Part shown: positions 29,313 to 38,631 of the stretch, piece after piece
Position numbering within the stretch: position 1 is the first letter of the stretch
Layout of the letters: each line of letters opens with the position of its first letter
Assembly (NCBI GenBank): GCA_902462065.1
Contig: CABQAK010000003.1
Coordinates: 1 to 64,000 of the forward strand
Direction: 5' to 3'
DNA from: an uncultured Collinsella sp.
GTDB lineage: Bacteria; Actinomycetota; Coriobacteriia; Coriobacteriales; Coriobacteriaceae
DNA: 64,000 bases
Translations under genes and position numbers: made by a program
Notes under the pieces: model-generated
Told to the model about the DNA's origin: nothing
Database searches by the model: none
The model's input: the letters and a program-made list of their open reading frames with translations, nothing else

Positions 29313-29347
29313 GCGCGGGATCCGCTGGCCGGGTCCCGCGCTTGTTT
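29313..29347 (+). terminator. terminator after nanE
   Basis: GCGCGGGATCC (29313-29323) and GGGTCCCGCGC (29331-29341) form an 11-bp stem with one G-T pair, followed by TTGTTTT. It ends the sialic-acid operon and lies only about 10 bases before the rapZ ribosome site, so it may also attenuate read-through into rapZ. Confidence 0.75.
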
Positions 29348-29359
29348 TAGGAGGCACAC

Positions 29360-30280
29360 ATGCAAAAGGGAGATGCCATGGATGCGGCGGAGCGCTCGGA
29401 GCGCATCCCCGATATCGTCATCATCACCGGAATGTCCGGATCGGGCCGAACGCAGGCCATGCATGTGTTCGAGGACATGGGCTACTTTTGCATCGACAAC
29501 TTGCCTCCGCGTCTGATCGCCCAGCTTGCCGAACTCGTCGGCATCAATACGGGCGTGGGCAGGCATCTTGCCGTCACCTGCGACCTGCGCAGCCAGGGCT
29601 TGTTCGATGAGCTGCTCGATGCCGTTGCCGCACTCGAGGAGCGCGAGATGAGCTGCGACATCGTGTTTCTCGAGGCCTCTGACGAGGTGCTGATCCGTCG
29701 TTATAGTGAAAACCGCCGCCGCCATCCCATTGCCAAGCCGGGGGAGACTACGGCCGATGCGATTCAGCGCGAGCGCCTGCAGCTGCAGGGCGTTCGCGAC
29801 CGAGCTGACATGATTATCGATACGAGCCGCTTGCGCACCTCTGCTCTGCGCAACAAATTGCGCATGGCGTTCTCCGAGTTGTCCGACCAGCAGCTCATGG
29901 ACGTTCACGTGTTCTCGTTTGGCTTTAAGCACGGTATGCCCGTCGAGGCGGACATTATGATCGACGTTCGCTTCCTGCCCAATCCGTTCTACGATCCCGA
30001 GATGCGCACGATGACCGGTCTCGATAAGAAGGTCTCCGACTTTGTTCTGGACCATCCCAAGACCCAGGAGTTCTGGAAGGCCTGGACGCAGCTGCTCGAT
30101 ACGGTCATGCCCGGCTATATCGCGGAGGGCAAGCCACAGCTTTCTATTGCCATCGGTTGCACGGGCGGTCAACACCGCAGTGTTGCCATCGCCGAGGCCA
30201 CGGCACGTTATTTGGAAGGCGCCCAGTATCACGTGAGCATTTCCCATCGCGACCTGTCGCGCGCCAACACGAAAGCATAG
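29360..30280 (+). CDS. rapZ: RapZ/YvcJ-family nucleotide-binding protein
   Basis: A P-loop protein; in E. coli RapZ is an adaptor that targets GlmZ sRNA for RNase E cleavage in glucosamine-6-phosphate homeostasis, while the Gram-positive role (YvcJ) is less clear. The P-loop GMSGSGRT has Arg in place of the usual Lys, as is common in actinobacterial homologues. Further motifs are DMGYFCIDNLPPRL and the C-terminal GCTGGQHRSVA. GGAGG precedes the ATG. whiA follows 6 bases after the stop; the yvcK-type gene that often separates them is missing. Confidence 0.9.
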   Translation: MQKGDAMDAAERSERIPDIVIITGMSGSGRTQAMHVFEDMGYFCIDNLPPRLIAQLAELVGINTGVGRHLAVTCDLRSQGLFDELLDAVAALEEREMSCDIVFLEASDEVLIRRYSENRRRHPIAKPGETTADAIQRERLQLQGVRDRADMIIDTSRLRTSALRNKLRMAFSELSDQQLMDVHVFSFGFKHGMPVEADIMIDVRFLPNPFYDPEMRTMTGLDKKVSDFVLDHPKTQEFWKAWTQLLDTVMPGYIAEGKPQLSIAIGCTGGQHRSVAIAEATARYLEGAQYHVSISHRDLSRANTKA

Positions 30281-30286
30281 GTCTGC

Positions 30287-31216
30287 ATGTCGTTTACCGC
30301 CGAGGTGCGTGACGAGCTCGCGCGCTGCGAACCCGAATGTGAATACTGCGATTTGTCGACGCTTGCCGCCCTGACGCGTGTGAGCGGTACACTTTCGCTG
30401 GCCGGCTCCGGGCGGTATCGTTTGACGGTCGCGACCGAGACGGGTGCCGTTGCGCGCACGATGATCACACTGACGCATCGCATCCTTAAGCTCAAAACGG
30501 AATTCACCGTTCGTAAATCGGTCTTGCATAAGGTCCGTAACTATCTCATTACCCTGCCCGATCAACCCGACCTGGACAAGGCTCTGGTGCTGCTGGGCAT
30601 TCTCGACCGCAGGGGAGGGCTCGTCGCTGGTGTTCCCCGGCACATCGTTGCTCGTCCCTGCTGCAGGCTTGCCTACATTCGCGGCGCGCTCATCGCCGGC
30701 GGTTTCGTGGCCGATCCCCGCGGCGACTTTCATTTGGAGATCGCGGTGCAGGGCGAGCAGTATGCCCGGGGGCTTTGCGATCTATTGGAGCAGATTGGGG
30801 TCCATGCGCGCGTTAACGCGCGGCGCGGATCCTTTGCTGTCTACATTAAGAGCGCCGAGGAAATCGAGCATCTTCTAAAGCTGATTGGTGCCAAGCGCAG
30901 CGTTGCCGAGATCGAGGAGGCGCGCGCGGTCAAGTTGGTTAAGAACGATGTGAACCGTCGCGTGAATGCCGAGCTCGCCAACCAGACCAGAAGTGCGGGT
31001 GCCGCCCAACATCAGCTTGCGTTGATCGATGAGCTCGAACAGCGGGGTTTGCGCGACACGCTTCCGGACGCCTTGGCGGTCTTTTGCGACCTACGCGAGC
31101 GCTATCCCGATCTGTCGCTGCGCGATCTGGGCGAGATGGCTGACCCTCCCTTGTCGAAGTCTGCCCTGTACCATCGCGTTTTGAGGCTTGAAAAGCTCAT
31201 TGAAGCAAACAAGTAG
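30287..31216 (+). CDS. whiA: WhiA-family DNA-binding regulator
   Basis: In Streptomyces WhiA with WhiB controls sporulation division genes; non-sporulating Gram-positives keep it as a cell-division or growth factor. The N-terminal part has the degenerate LAGLIDADG-like fold (LARCEPECEYCDLSTLAAL, RPCCRLAYIRGALIAGG). The C-terminal part is the helix-turn-helix (LSLRDLGEMADPPLSKSALYHRVLRLEKL). The 309-residue length is typical. It is probably co-transcribed with rapZ. Confidence 0.92.
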   Translation: MSFTAEVRDELARCEPECEYCDLSTLAALTRVSGTLSLAGSGRYRLTVATETGAVARTMITLTHRILKLKTEFTVRKSVLHKVRNYLITLPDQPDLDKALVLLGILDRRGGLVAGVPRHIVARPCCRLAYIRGALIAGGFVADPRGDFHLEIAVQGEQYARGLCDLLEQIGVHARVNARRGSFAVYIKSAEEIEHLLKLIGAKRSVAEIEEARAVKLVKNDVNRRVNAELANQTRSAGAAQHQLALIDELEQRGLRDTLPDALAVFCDLRERYPDLSLRDLGEMADPPLSKSALYHRVLRLEKLIEANK

Positions 31217-31409
31217 TTTGAAGTATCGACTTATATACGGATTTAGCTGCTATTTTATTCTTTAAAACGTTTTAACGTAAATTTGATTTTCAATTTCGAG
31301 CATTCTCGTGAAATTCAAGTCAAAAAAAAGGTATATTAGGCGAGTGGTTAGTTTGTGGGCCTCAACGGCGGGCGCTGTAGCTCGCGGGGGCCTTACGAAA
31401 GGAGACACA
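31217..31409 (+). promoter_or_regulatory. AT-rich upstream region of gap with -10-like box
   Basis: This 193-base gap is markedly more AT-rich than its surroundings. TATATT at 31332-31337 after an A-run is a plausible -10; no convincing -35 is seen at 16-18 bases. AAAGGAG (31399-31404 region) is the gap ribosome site. Confidence 0.4.
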
Positions 31410-32435
31410 ATGGCAGTAAAGGTTGCTATTAACGGCTTCGGTCGCATCGGTCGTCTGGCTTTCCGTCAGATGTTCGGTCATGAGGGCTCCGAAATCGTCG
31501 CTATCAACGACCTCACCTCTCCCGATATGCTCGCTTACCTGCTGAAGTACGACTCCACGCAGGGCAACTACGCTCGCGATCACGAGGTCGTTGCTGGCGA
31601 GGATTCCATCACCGTTGACGGCAAGGAGATCAAGATCTACAAGGAGGCCGACGCCAACAACCTGCCTTGGGGCGACCTCGACGTCGACGTCGTTCTCGAG
31701 TGCACTGGCTTCTACACCAGCAAGGCTAAGGCTCAGGCCCACATCAACGCTGGCGCCAAGAAGGTCGTCATCTCCGCTCCGGCCGGCAGCGATCTGCCCA
31801 CCATCGTGTACAACGTCAACCATGAGACGCTGACCGCTGAGGACAACATCATCTCCGCTGCTTCCTGCACCACCAACTGCCTCGCCCCGATGGCCAAGGG
31901 TCTGAACGACTTCGCTCCCATCGTGTCCGGCATCATGACCACCATTCACGCCTGGACCGGCGACCAGATGCCGCTCGACGGCCCGCAGCGCAAGGGCAAC
32001 AAGCGTCGTAGCCGCGCCTGCGCCGTCAACATCGTCCCCAACACCACCGGTGCTGCCAAGGCCATCGGCCTGGTTCTCCCCGAGCTCAACGGTAAGCTCA
32101 TCGGTGCCGCCCAGCGCGTCCCGACGCCGACCGGCTCTATCACCAACCTCTACGCTGTCGTTGACAAGAAGGTCACCGTCGACGAGGTTAACGCCGCTAT
32201 GAAGGCCTACGCTGCCACCATCTCCGAGACCTTCGGTTACAACGAGGACGACATCGTCTCCACCGACATCATCGGCGAGACCCACGGCTCCATCTTCGAC
32301 GCCACTCAGACCATGTGCTCTGACCTCGGCAACGGCCAGACCCTCGTTCAGGTCACCTCTTGGTACGACAACGAGAACTCCTACACCTCTCAGATGGTCC
32401 GCACCATCAAGTACTTCGAGAAGTTCGTTGCTTAA
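31410..32435 (+). CDS. gap: glyceraldehyde-3-phosphate dehydrogenase, NAD-type
   Basis: Glycolytic oxidation of glyceraldehyde-3-phosphate to 1,3-bisphosphoglycerate. The Rossmann motif [13 protein letters not shown] and Asp in INDLTSP indicate NAD preference. The catalytic Cys153 lies in SAASCTTNC, and the WYDNENSY C-terminal motif is present. The 341-residue length is normal. The ATG at 31410 follows GAAAGGAG; the open frame upstream has no site. Codon use is strongly biased (GAC, AAG, CTC, GTC), as expected of a highly expressed gene. It heads gap-pgk-tpiA-gpmI. Confidence 0.97.
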   Translation: MAVKVAINGFGRIGRLAFRQMFGHEGSEIVAINDLTSPDMLAYLLKYDSTQGNYARDHEVVAGEDSITVDGKEIKIYKEADANNLPWGDLDVDVVLECTGFYTSKAKAQAHINAGAKKVVISAPAGSDLPTIVYNVNHETLTAEDNIISAASCTTNCLAPMAKGLNDFAPIVSGIMTTIHAWTGDQMPLDGPQRKGNKRRSRACAVNIVPNTTGAAKAIGLVLPELNGKLIGAAQRVPTPTGSITNLYAVVDKKVTVDEVNAAMKAYAATISETFGYNEDDIVSTDIIGETHGSIFDATQTMCSDLGNGQTLVQVTSWYDNENSYTSQMVRTIKYFEKFVA

Positions 32436-32472
32436 TTTAGCTTTTAGCGAATAGCTCGTTGAGCGTCTAAAG

Positions 32473-32518
32473 AAGGGCGCGGCCTTATAGGGCTTACACC
32501 CTAGGGTCGCGCCCTTTT
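32473..32518 (+). terminator. hairpin terminator or attenuator between gap and pgk
   Basis: AAGGGCGCGGCC pairs with GGTCGCGCCCTT (one G-T pair), and a smaller TAGGG / CCCTA hairpin lies inside; T's follow. Partial termination here would leave gap mRNA in excess of pgk-tpiA-gpmI. Confidence 0.75.
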
Positions 32519-32575
32519 TATAGGAAATCGTCTGCCGTAATGGGAGGCAGACACGTACGAAAGGTAGAAGCAAAC

Positions 32576-33766
32576 ATGGCCTTTACCAAGAAGACCGTCC
32601 GCGACATCGATGTCGACGGCAAGCGCGTTCTCGTCCGCGTTGACTTCAACGTGCCTATCAAGGATGGCGTCGTTGGCGACACCACCCGTATCAAGGCTGC
32701 CCTGCCCACCATCAACTATCTCGTTGAGCACAACGCTCGCGTCATCCTCATGAGCCACCTCGGCCGTCCCGATGGCACCGGCTTCCAGCCCGAGCTGTCC
32801 CTCGAGCCCGTCGCCAAGAAGCTCGCCGAGCTCTCTGGTCTCGACGTTGCCTTTGTCGCCGACACTTACGGCGAGAAGGCTGCCGAGGCTGTCGCTGCCG
32901 TCGAGCCGGGCAAGGTTCTCGTTCTCGAGAACGTCCGCTTCGATAAGCGTGAGAAGAAGAACGATCCCGAGATCGCCAAGAAGCTCGCTTCCTATGGTGA
33001 CGTCTTCGTTCTCGATGCCTTCGGCACCGCTCACCGCGCCCAGGGTTCCGTCGTGGGCCCCGCCGCTTACCTGCCTGCCGTCGCTGGCTTCCTGCTTGAG
33101 AAGGAGGTCGACACGCTGACCGGCATCTTCGCCGAGCCCGAGCGCCCCTTCGTCGCTATCGTCGGCGGTTCCAAGGTTTCCTCCAAGATCGGCGTTCTCG
33201 ATCACCTCATCGACTCCGCTGACACCCTGATCATCGGTGGCGGCATGGCCTACACCTTCTTCCTGGCTCAGGGCCTGTCCGTCGGTCAGTCCCTCAAGGA
33301 AGAGGACTGGGTCGAGCGCGCCGGCGAGATGCTTAAGAAGGCCGAGGAGAAGGGCGTCAAGATCCTGCTCCCCATCGACAACCGCGTTGCCGATCACTTT
33401 GGCGAGGACGCTGTCCCCGAGGTTGTCGCTTCCGACGCTATCCCCGACGATCGTGAGGGCATGGACATCGGTCCTAAGACCGAGGAGCTCTACGCCGAGG
33501 CTGTCAAGGGCGCCAAGACCGTGTTCTGGAATGGCCCCATGGGCGTCTTCGAGTTCGACAACTTCGCTCACGGCACCCAGGCTATCGCCGAGGCTGTCGC
33601 CGAGGCCGATTGCACCTCGATTATCGGCGGTGGCGACTCCGTCGCAGCTGTCAACAAGTTCAGCCTGGCCGACAAGATGAGCTGGATCTCCACCGGTGGT
33701 GGCGCTTCCATGGAGCTCGTCGAGGGTAAGGCCCTGCCCGGAGTGGAGGCGCTTCTCGATGCCTAA
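32576..33766 (+). CDS. pgk: phosphoglycerate kinase
   Basis: Transfers phosphate from 1,3-bisphosphoglycerate to ADP. Conserved elements include RVDFNVPIKDG, MSHLGRPDG, LENVRF, DAFGTAHRAQ-type and IVGGSKVSSKI, with GGGMAYTF and WNGPMGVFE near the nucleotide site and GGGDSVAAV near the end. The 396 residues match the family. The ATG at 32576 is chosen with GAAAGG upstream. The last codons overlap the tpiA start by 8 bases. Confidence 0.97.
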   Translation: MAFTKKTVRDIDVDGKRVLVRVDFNVPIKDGVVGDTTRIKAALPTINYLVEHNARVILMSHLGRPDGTGFQPELSLEPVAKKLAELSGLDVAFVADTYGEKAAEAVAAVEPGKVLVLENVRFDKREKKNDPEIAKKLASYGDVFVLDAFGTAHRAQGSVVGPAAYLPAVAGFLLEKEVDTLTGIFAEPERPFVAIVGGSKVSSKIGVLDHLIDSADTLIIGGGMAYTFFLAQGLSVGQSLKEEDWVERAGEMLKKAEEKGVKILLPIDNRVADHFGEDAVPEVVASDAIPDDREGMDIGPKTEELYAEAVKGAKTVFWNGPMGVFEFDNFAHGTQAIAEAVAEADCTSIIGGGDSVAAVNKFSLADKMSWISTGGGASMELVEGKALPGVEALLDA

Positions 33767-34526
33767 TCGCACCCTTCTTATCGCTGGTAACTGGAAGATG
33801 AACAACGACGTCGCCGAGGCCGCCAAGCTCGCCGACGAGCTGGCTCAGGCTCTGCCCGAGGTTCCGGCTGGCGTCGAGGTACTCGTCTGCCCTCCGACCA
33901 TCGACATCACCACGGTTCATGACCGCATTCAGGCTGCCCCCATCGCCCTCGGTGCACAGAACGTGTACTGGGAGGCCAAGGGTGCCTTCACCGGTGAGTC
34001 CTCTTGCGACATGCTCAAGTCCGCTGGCTGCACCTACTGCATCATCGGTCACTCCGAGCGTCGTGATTACTTCCACGAGACCGACGAGGATCAGAACAAG
34101 AAGGCCAAGGCCCTCGTTGCCGCCGGTCTTGTTCCCGTCTTCTGCTGCGGCGAGTCCCTCGAGGTCCGCGAGGCCGGCACCTATGTCGAGCACGTCGTGA
34201 ACCAGGTCAAGGCTGGCCTTGCTGGTCTTGAGATCACCTGCCCCAAGCAGGTCGTCGTCGCCTACGAGCCCATCTGGGCCATCGGCACCGGCAAGACCGC
34301 TACCGCCGAGGACGCTCAGGAGGTCTGCGGCGCTATCCGTGAGACCCTCAAGGAGATGTTCGGCGAGGAGCTCGCTAACGGCATCCGCGTCCTGTACGGT
34401 GGTTCCGCTAAGCCCGGCAACATTGCCGAGCTCGTCGCCAAGCCCGACGTTGACGGCGCCCTCGTGGGCGGCGCTTCGCTCAAGGCTGCCGACTTCGCCT
34501 CTATGGTCGTCAAGGCAGGCGAGTAG
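33759..34526 (+). CDS. tpiA: triose-phosphate isomerase
   Basis: Interconverts dihydroxyacetone phosphate and glyceraldehyde-3-phosphate. AGNWKMN holds the catalytic Lys, GHSERR the His, AYEPIWAIGTG the Glu, and YGGSAKPGN the phosphate loop. The start is the ATG that overlaps the pgk stop (ATGCCTAA), with GGAGG 10 bases upstream; the open frame further 5' is the pgk shadow. The 255 residues are normal. Confidence 0.97.
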   Translation: MPNRTLLIAGNWKMNNDVAEAAKLADELAQALPEVPAGVEVLVCPPTIDITTVHDRIQAAPIALGAQNVYWEAKGAFTGESSCDMLKSAGCTYCIIGHSERRDYFHETDEDQNKKAKALVAAGLVPVFCCGESLEVREAGTYVEHVVNQVKAGLAGLEITCPKQVVVAYEPIWAIGTGKTATAEDAQEVCGAIRETLKEMFGEELANGIRVLYGGSAKPGNIAELVAKPDVDGALVGGASLKAADFASMVVKAGE

Positions 34527-34531
34527 GACAT

Positions 34532-36085
34532 ATGGCACAGCGTCATCTTCCTGCACTCCTGATTATCATGGATGGCTGCGGCCTTGCTCCGGCCGATGGT
34601 GAGAACGCCGTCGCCGCTGCCAAGACGCCCTTCCTTGATAGCCTATACGAGAAGTATCCTCACACCACGCTCGGTGCTTCGGGCGAGGACGTGGGCCTTC
34701 CCGACGGCCAGATGGGCAACTCCGAGGTAGGCCACCTCAACATCGGTGCCGGCCGCATCGTGTTCCAGGAGCTTTCGCGCATCAACAATGCCATCAAGGA
34801 CGGCTCCATCGCCAAGAACGAGGTCTTCGTCAAGGCTATGGACGACGTCAAGGCTGACGGCAAGACTCTCCACCTCATGGGCCTTATGAGCCCTGGCGGT
34901 GTTCATTCTCACATGAACCACGTCGAGGCTCTGGTCAAGATGGCTGCCGAGCACGGTGTCAAGACCGTTCGCGTCCACGCCTTTATGGATGGCCGCGACG
35001 TTGACCCGCAGTCCGGCGCTGGCTATATGAGTGAGTTCTGCGCCTTCCTGGCGAAGATCTCCGAGGAGACCGGTTGCGACGCTCGCGTCGCCACCGTCTC
35101 GGGCCGCTATTGGGCCATGGACCGCGACAACCGTTGGGAGCGCATCCAGCGTGCCTACGACGTCATGGTCAACGCGTCCGATGCCGATGTCGACCCTGTT
35201 GCCGGTATCAAGGCCTACTACGAGAAGGATCCGCGCGGCGACGAGTTCGTCGAGCCCTTCGCTGCCCACAACGAGGGCATCCACGAGGGCGACGCGGCCA
35301 TCTTCTTCAACTTCCGTCCCGACCGCGCTCGTCAGATGACCCGCGTGTTCACGGACAAGGAGTTCGACGGCTTTGAGCGCGAGCAGATCAAGCTTTCGCA
35401 CTTTGTGACGATGACCGAGTACGATCCGACGTTTGACGTCGAGGTCGCCTTCCCCAAGACGTTCCCCGAGAACGTCCTGGCCGACGTTATCGCCGCCAAC
35501 GGCCTGAAGCAGCTGCACACCGCCGAGACCGAGAAGTACGCCCACGTGACGTTCTTCCTCAACGGCGGCATCGAGGAGCCCAAGGAGGGCGAGGAGCGCG
35601 TGCTCGTCGCTTCCCCCAAGGTCGCTACCTACGATCTGCAGCCCGAGATGAGCGCTCCCGAGGTTACCGAGAAGCTTGTCGCCGCCATCAACGAGGATCG
35701 CGCTGATTTCTACATCGTGAACTTCGCGAACTGCGACATGGTTGGTCACACCGGTGTCTTCGACGCCGCCGTTAAGGCCGTCGAGGCCGTTGACGATGCC
35801 CTGTCTAAGGTTGTCCCGGCGATTCTCGCCAAGGGCGGCTTTGCGCTGATCACCGCCGACCACGGCAACGCCGATCACATGTTTGACGTTGCTTCCGACG
35901 GTTCCAAGCATCCGTTTACGGCTCACACCACCAACCGTGTGCCGTTCATCATCGTTGATGAGAAGGCCAAGCTCACCGGTGTCGAGGACGGCCGTCTTTC
36001 CGATATCGCTCCGACCATGCTCACCATGGCTGGTATTGAGCCTTCCGCCGAGATGACGGGCCGCGTGCTCGCCACCGAGGCCTAA
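34532..36085 (+). CDS. gpmI: 2,3-bisphosphoglycerate-independent phosphoglycerate mutase
   Basis: Interconverts 3- and 2-phosphoglycerate by a metal-dependent phosphoserine mechanism. MDGCGLAP supplies the first metal ligand, Ser64 in MGNSEVGHLN is the phosphorylated residue, and DHGNADHM holds later ligands. The 517 residues are normal. It starts 5 bases after tpiA with AGGA in between, so it belongs to the same transcript. The cluster ends in a strong terminator. Confidence 0.96.
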   Translation: MAQRHLPALLIIMDGCGLAPADGENAVAAAKTPFLDSLYEKYPHTTLGASGEDVGLPDGQMGNSEVGHLNIGAGRIVFQELSRINNAIKDGSIAKNEVFVKAMDDVKADGKTLHLMGLMSPGGVHSHMNHVEALVKMAAEHGVKTVRVHAFMDGRDVDPQSGAGYMSEFCAFLAKISEETGCDARVATVSGRYWAMDRDNRWERIQRAYDVMVNASDADVDPVAGIKAYYEKDPRGDEFVEPFAAHNEGIHEGDAAIFFNFRPDRARQMTRVFTDKEFDGFEREQIKLSHFVTMTEYDPTFDVEVAFPKTFPENVLADVIAANGLKQLHTAETEKYAHVTFFLNGGIEEPKEGEERVLVASPKVATYDLQPEMSAPEVTEKLVAAINEDRADFYIVNFANCDMVGHTGVFDAAVKAVEAVDDALSKVVPAILAKGGFALITADHGNADHMFDVASDGSKHPFTAHTTNRVPFIIVDEKAKLTGVEDGRLSDIAPTMLTMAGIEPSAEMTGRVLATEA

Positions 36086-36110
36086 TAGAAAACAAATACC
36101 GTTTTCTAGT

Positions 36111-36145
36111 AAGGGGGTTGTCCACAACCGGACAACCCCCTTTTT
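36111..36145 (+). terminator. terminator of the glycolytic operon
   Basis: A perfect 13-bp stem AAGGGGGTTGTCC / GGACAACCCCCTT with a 6-base loop is followed by T's. Confidence 0.93.
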
Positions 36146-36249
36146 GGTATTTCTGCCATTTCCACCCCGTCCTTGAGTGGCAGGTAGGGGAGAGCGGGGG
36201 ATTGTGGTACAGTACTGGAGTTTAAACTGTTCTATTAAGGAGCTTATCT

Positions 36250-36504
36250 ATGGGTCCGTTCCAGATTCTTCTGTTTGTCGTTTGGGCTGTCTCTGCCGTG
36301 GCGCTGACGATTCTCGTCCTGATGCATTCCGGTAAGGGCACCGGCGTTTCGGATATGATCGCTAGCTCGCTGTATAACTCCAGCTCTGCCACGGGCGTCA
36401 TGGAGCAGAACCTCGACCGCCTGACCGTCATCATGGCTGTCGTGTTTGCCGCGTGCGTCGTGCTGTGCATGTTCTTCTTCCCGCAGGGCATCGTCGGCTA
36501 CTAA
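36250..36504 (+). CDS. secG: preprotein translocase subunit SecG
   Basis: A small accessory subunit of the SecYEG channel. The 84-residue protein has two hydrophobic helices (about 4-23 and 57-77) separated by the loop HSGKGTGVSDMIASS, the usual SecG hairpin with the G-K-G-T-G pattern. AAGGAG precedes the ATG. It follows the glycolytic genes but is separated by their terminator, so it is likely transcribed alone. Confidence 0.9.
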   Translation: MGPFQILLFVVWAVSAVALTILVLMHSGKGTGVSDMIASSLYNSSSATGVMEQNLDRLTVIMAVVFAACVVLCMFFFPQGIVGY

Positions 36505-36525
36505 GCACGAGCCGCATAAATATTC

Positions 36526-36557
36526 AAAAAGGGTCCCGTAAGTGCGGGACCCTTTTT
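36526..36557 (+). terminator. terminator of secG
   Basis: AAAAAGGGTCCCG / CGGGACCCTTTTT, a 13-bp perfect stem ending in a T-run. Confidence 0.93.
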
Positions 36558-36798
36558 GTTTACATATTTGTAACAGAGTCAAAATATCCCCACATACTTC
36601 GCCCAACTAAAGAAATTCTCGACCGTTAACCGGAATTAGCCCCAAATTGTGTATAAAATGCGCTACTGTATTGCAAAACGTTGGTCCGTTGTGCATAACC
36701 AGCCATAGCAGCGGGCGGCGTTTTGATGGTTCGGATCGGATTGTTTCGACATGTGTCCGACTGAACATTTCTTTGTCCTATCTCATAAGGAGGATGGC

Positions 36799-38475
36799 AT
36801 GGCTGATTCTATGTTCCACCAGCCCGTTATGGGTCGTCGCGCCTTTGTTGGCGGCACCCTTGCTGCGAGCTCCATGGCTTTTCTTGCCGCATGTGGCAAG
36901 AAGGGTGGCGACGCTTCCGGTTCTGAGTCCGGTTCGACGCTGAACTTCTACATCAACAACCCGGTCTGCATCGACCCCTACAATGTCCAGGAGGACCAGG
37001 GCACTCAGGTCGAGTACCAGCTCTTTGACGCTCTGACCTCTTACGACGCCGAGAAGGGCGAGATCGTTCCGCTGGCTTGCGAGTCCTTTGAGTCCAACGA
37101 CGACGCCACCGAGTTTACCTTCAAGATCAAGAAGGCCAAGTTCCACAACGGTGACGACGTTACCTCCAAGTCCTTCAAGCTCGGTTGGGAGCGTCTGGTC
37201 AACACCAAGTCGGCCATCGCTACCGAGTACGGTCCTTCCGAGGTCTCCTATCACCTTTCCATGGTCGAGGGTTATGACGACCTGCTTGCCGGTAACGCTA
37301 CCGAGCTCACCGGTGTTACGTGCCCCGACGATGAGACCCTCGTCGTCAAGCTGTCTTCCGCTTACGCTGACTTCCCCTTCGTCGCCTCTCATCCGGCTCT
37401 GGCCCCGGTTCCCGAGTGCGCCGAGTCCGATGTCAAGAGCTTCTATCTTGCCCCGGTCGGTAACGGCCCGTTCATGATGGACGGCAAGTGGGAGGATGGC
37501 CAGGAGATCAACGTCAAGAAGTTCGACGATTACTATGGCGACAAGGCCAAGATCGATGGCATCCACTTCCAGGTCATCAAGGACATGGAGACCGCTTACA
37601 AGGAGTTCCAGGCCGGTAACCTCGATGTCTGCGACGTTCCCGTCGCTCAGATCGATGCCGCCAAGAAGGATCGCGGCGTGTCCAAGGACGGCTACACCAT
37701 GGGTGACGGCGAGCGCATGCTGCTCGGCGCCGAGCCTTCCACGTACTATCTGACCTGCAACACCACGGCCGAGCCGTTCAACAACGCCGACCTGCGTAGG
37801 GGCATCTCCCTGGCCATTAACCGCGAGGCCATCTGCAAGACCATCTTCAAGGGTACCCGTACCCCTGCCGACGGCATTGTTCCTCCGGGCATCGATGGCT
37901 ACAAGGAGGGCGCATGGGAGTTCTGCGCCTACGATGTCGACAAGGCTAACGAGTACCTCGACAAGGTTGCTCCCGCTGGCGCTAACGGGGATCGTGGCAT
38001 TAGCGTGACCCTGTCCTACAACCAGGACGGCGGTCACAAGGAGATCATGGAGTCCATCATCGGCGACCTCGCCAAGGTTGGCGTTACCGCTGTCTCCGAT
38101 ACCCCTGAGTGGTCTGCCCTGCTCGAGCAGTATCAGAACTTTAACTATCAGTTCGGTCGTCTGGGTTGGATTGCCGACTACCCGATCATGGACAACTTCC
38201 TGTATCCGCTGTTCCACTCCGACTCCCTCGGTGGCGACAACCGCTCCGGTTACAACAACCCCGAGTTCGACGCCAAGGTCGACGAGGCTCGTACTATTGT
38301 TGACGACGAGGAGCGCGTCGCTAAGATGCAGGAGGCCGACGCAATGGTCGCTGCCGACTGCCCGGTCATCCCGATTATGTTCTACACGCACACCATCGCC
38401 GGCTCCGATCGCATCAAGCACCTCTATGTCGATCCGCAGAAGCACGCCGATCTGGGTACCGCTGAGCTCGCCTAA
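36799..38475 (+). CDS. oppA: oligopeptide ABC transporter solute-binding lipoprotein
   Basis: A surface lipoprotein that captures peptides for the downstream OppBCDF importer. The N-terminus has GRRAFVGGTLAASS and a lipobox ending at Cys32 (LAAC). The mature part is SBP_bac_5 (EFTFKIKKAKFHNGDDVTSK, GNGPFMMDGKW, GRLGWIADYPIMDNFL). AAGGAGG 5 bases before the ATG at 36799 decides the start. The 240-base upstream gap holds TATAAA (36652-36657) as a weak promoter candidate and no gene. Confidence 0.9.
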   Translation: MADSMFHQPVMGRRAFVGGTLAASSMAFLAACGKKGGDASGSESGSTLNFYINNPVCIDPYNVQEDQGTQVEYQLFDALTSYDAEKGEIVPLACESFESNDDATEFTFKIKKAKFHNGDDVTSKSFKLGWERLVNTKSAIATEYGPSEVSYHLSMVEGYDDLLAGNATELTGVTCPDDETLVVKLSSAYADFPFVASHPALAPVPECAESDVKSFYLAPVGNGPFMMDGKWEDGQEINVKKFDDYYGDKAKIDGIHFQVIKDMETAYKEFQAGNLDVCDVPVAQIDAAKKDRGVSKDGYTMGDGERMLLGAEPSTYYLTCNTTAEPFNNADLRRGISLAINREAICKTIFKGTRTPADGIVPPGIDGYKEGAWEFCAYDVDKANEYLDKVAPAGANGDRGISVTLSYNQDGGHKEIMESIIGDLAKVGVTAVSDTPEWSALLEQYQNFNYQFGRLGWIADYPIMDNFLYPLFHSDSLGGDNRSGYNNPEFDAKVDEARTIVDDEERVAKMQEADAMVAADCPVIPIMFYTHTIAGSDRIKHLYVDPQKHADLGTAELA

Positions 38476-38572
38476 GAGTTTGCAGCTTCCGTGAGGGTCA
38501 AGTATTTACGTAGACCTCATGGGAAACATACAGTTCTCCCTAACCTGGGGTAAACTGGCTGATGGTAATTTT

Positions 38573-38600
38573 GGGATGCCGGTCTGGCGATCGGCATCCC
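38573..38600 (+). terminator. hairpin between oppA and oppB
   Basis: GGGATGCCG / CGGCATCCC, a 9-bp stem with a 10-base loop and only a weak T-stretch. It probably limits read-through or protects the oppA mRNA 3' end. Confidence 0.65.
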
Positions 38601-38631
38601 ATTTAGGTTAATCCCTAGATAGGGGAGTGGT

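Noticed and set aside
36658..36708. A 16-codon frame starting MRYCIAKRW before oppA, considered as a leader peptide
   Set aside because: It has no ribosome site, lies over a possible -10, and lacks the RRxPxxC(L/I)RP pattern shared by the other two.
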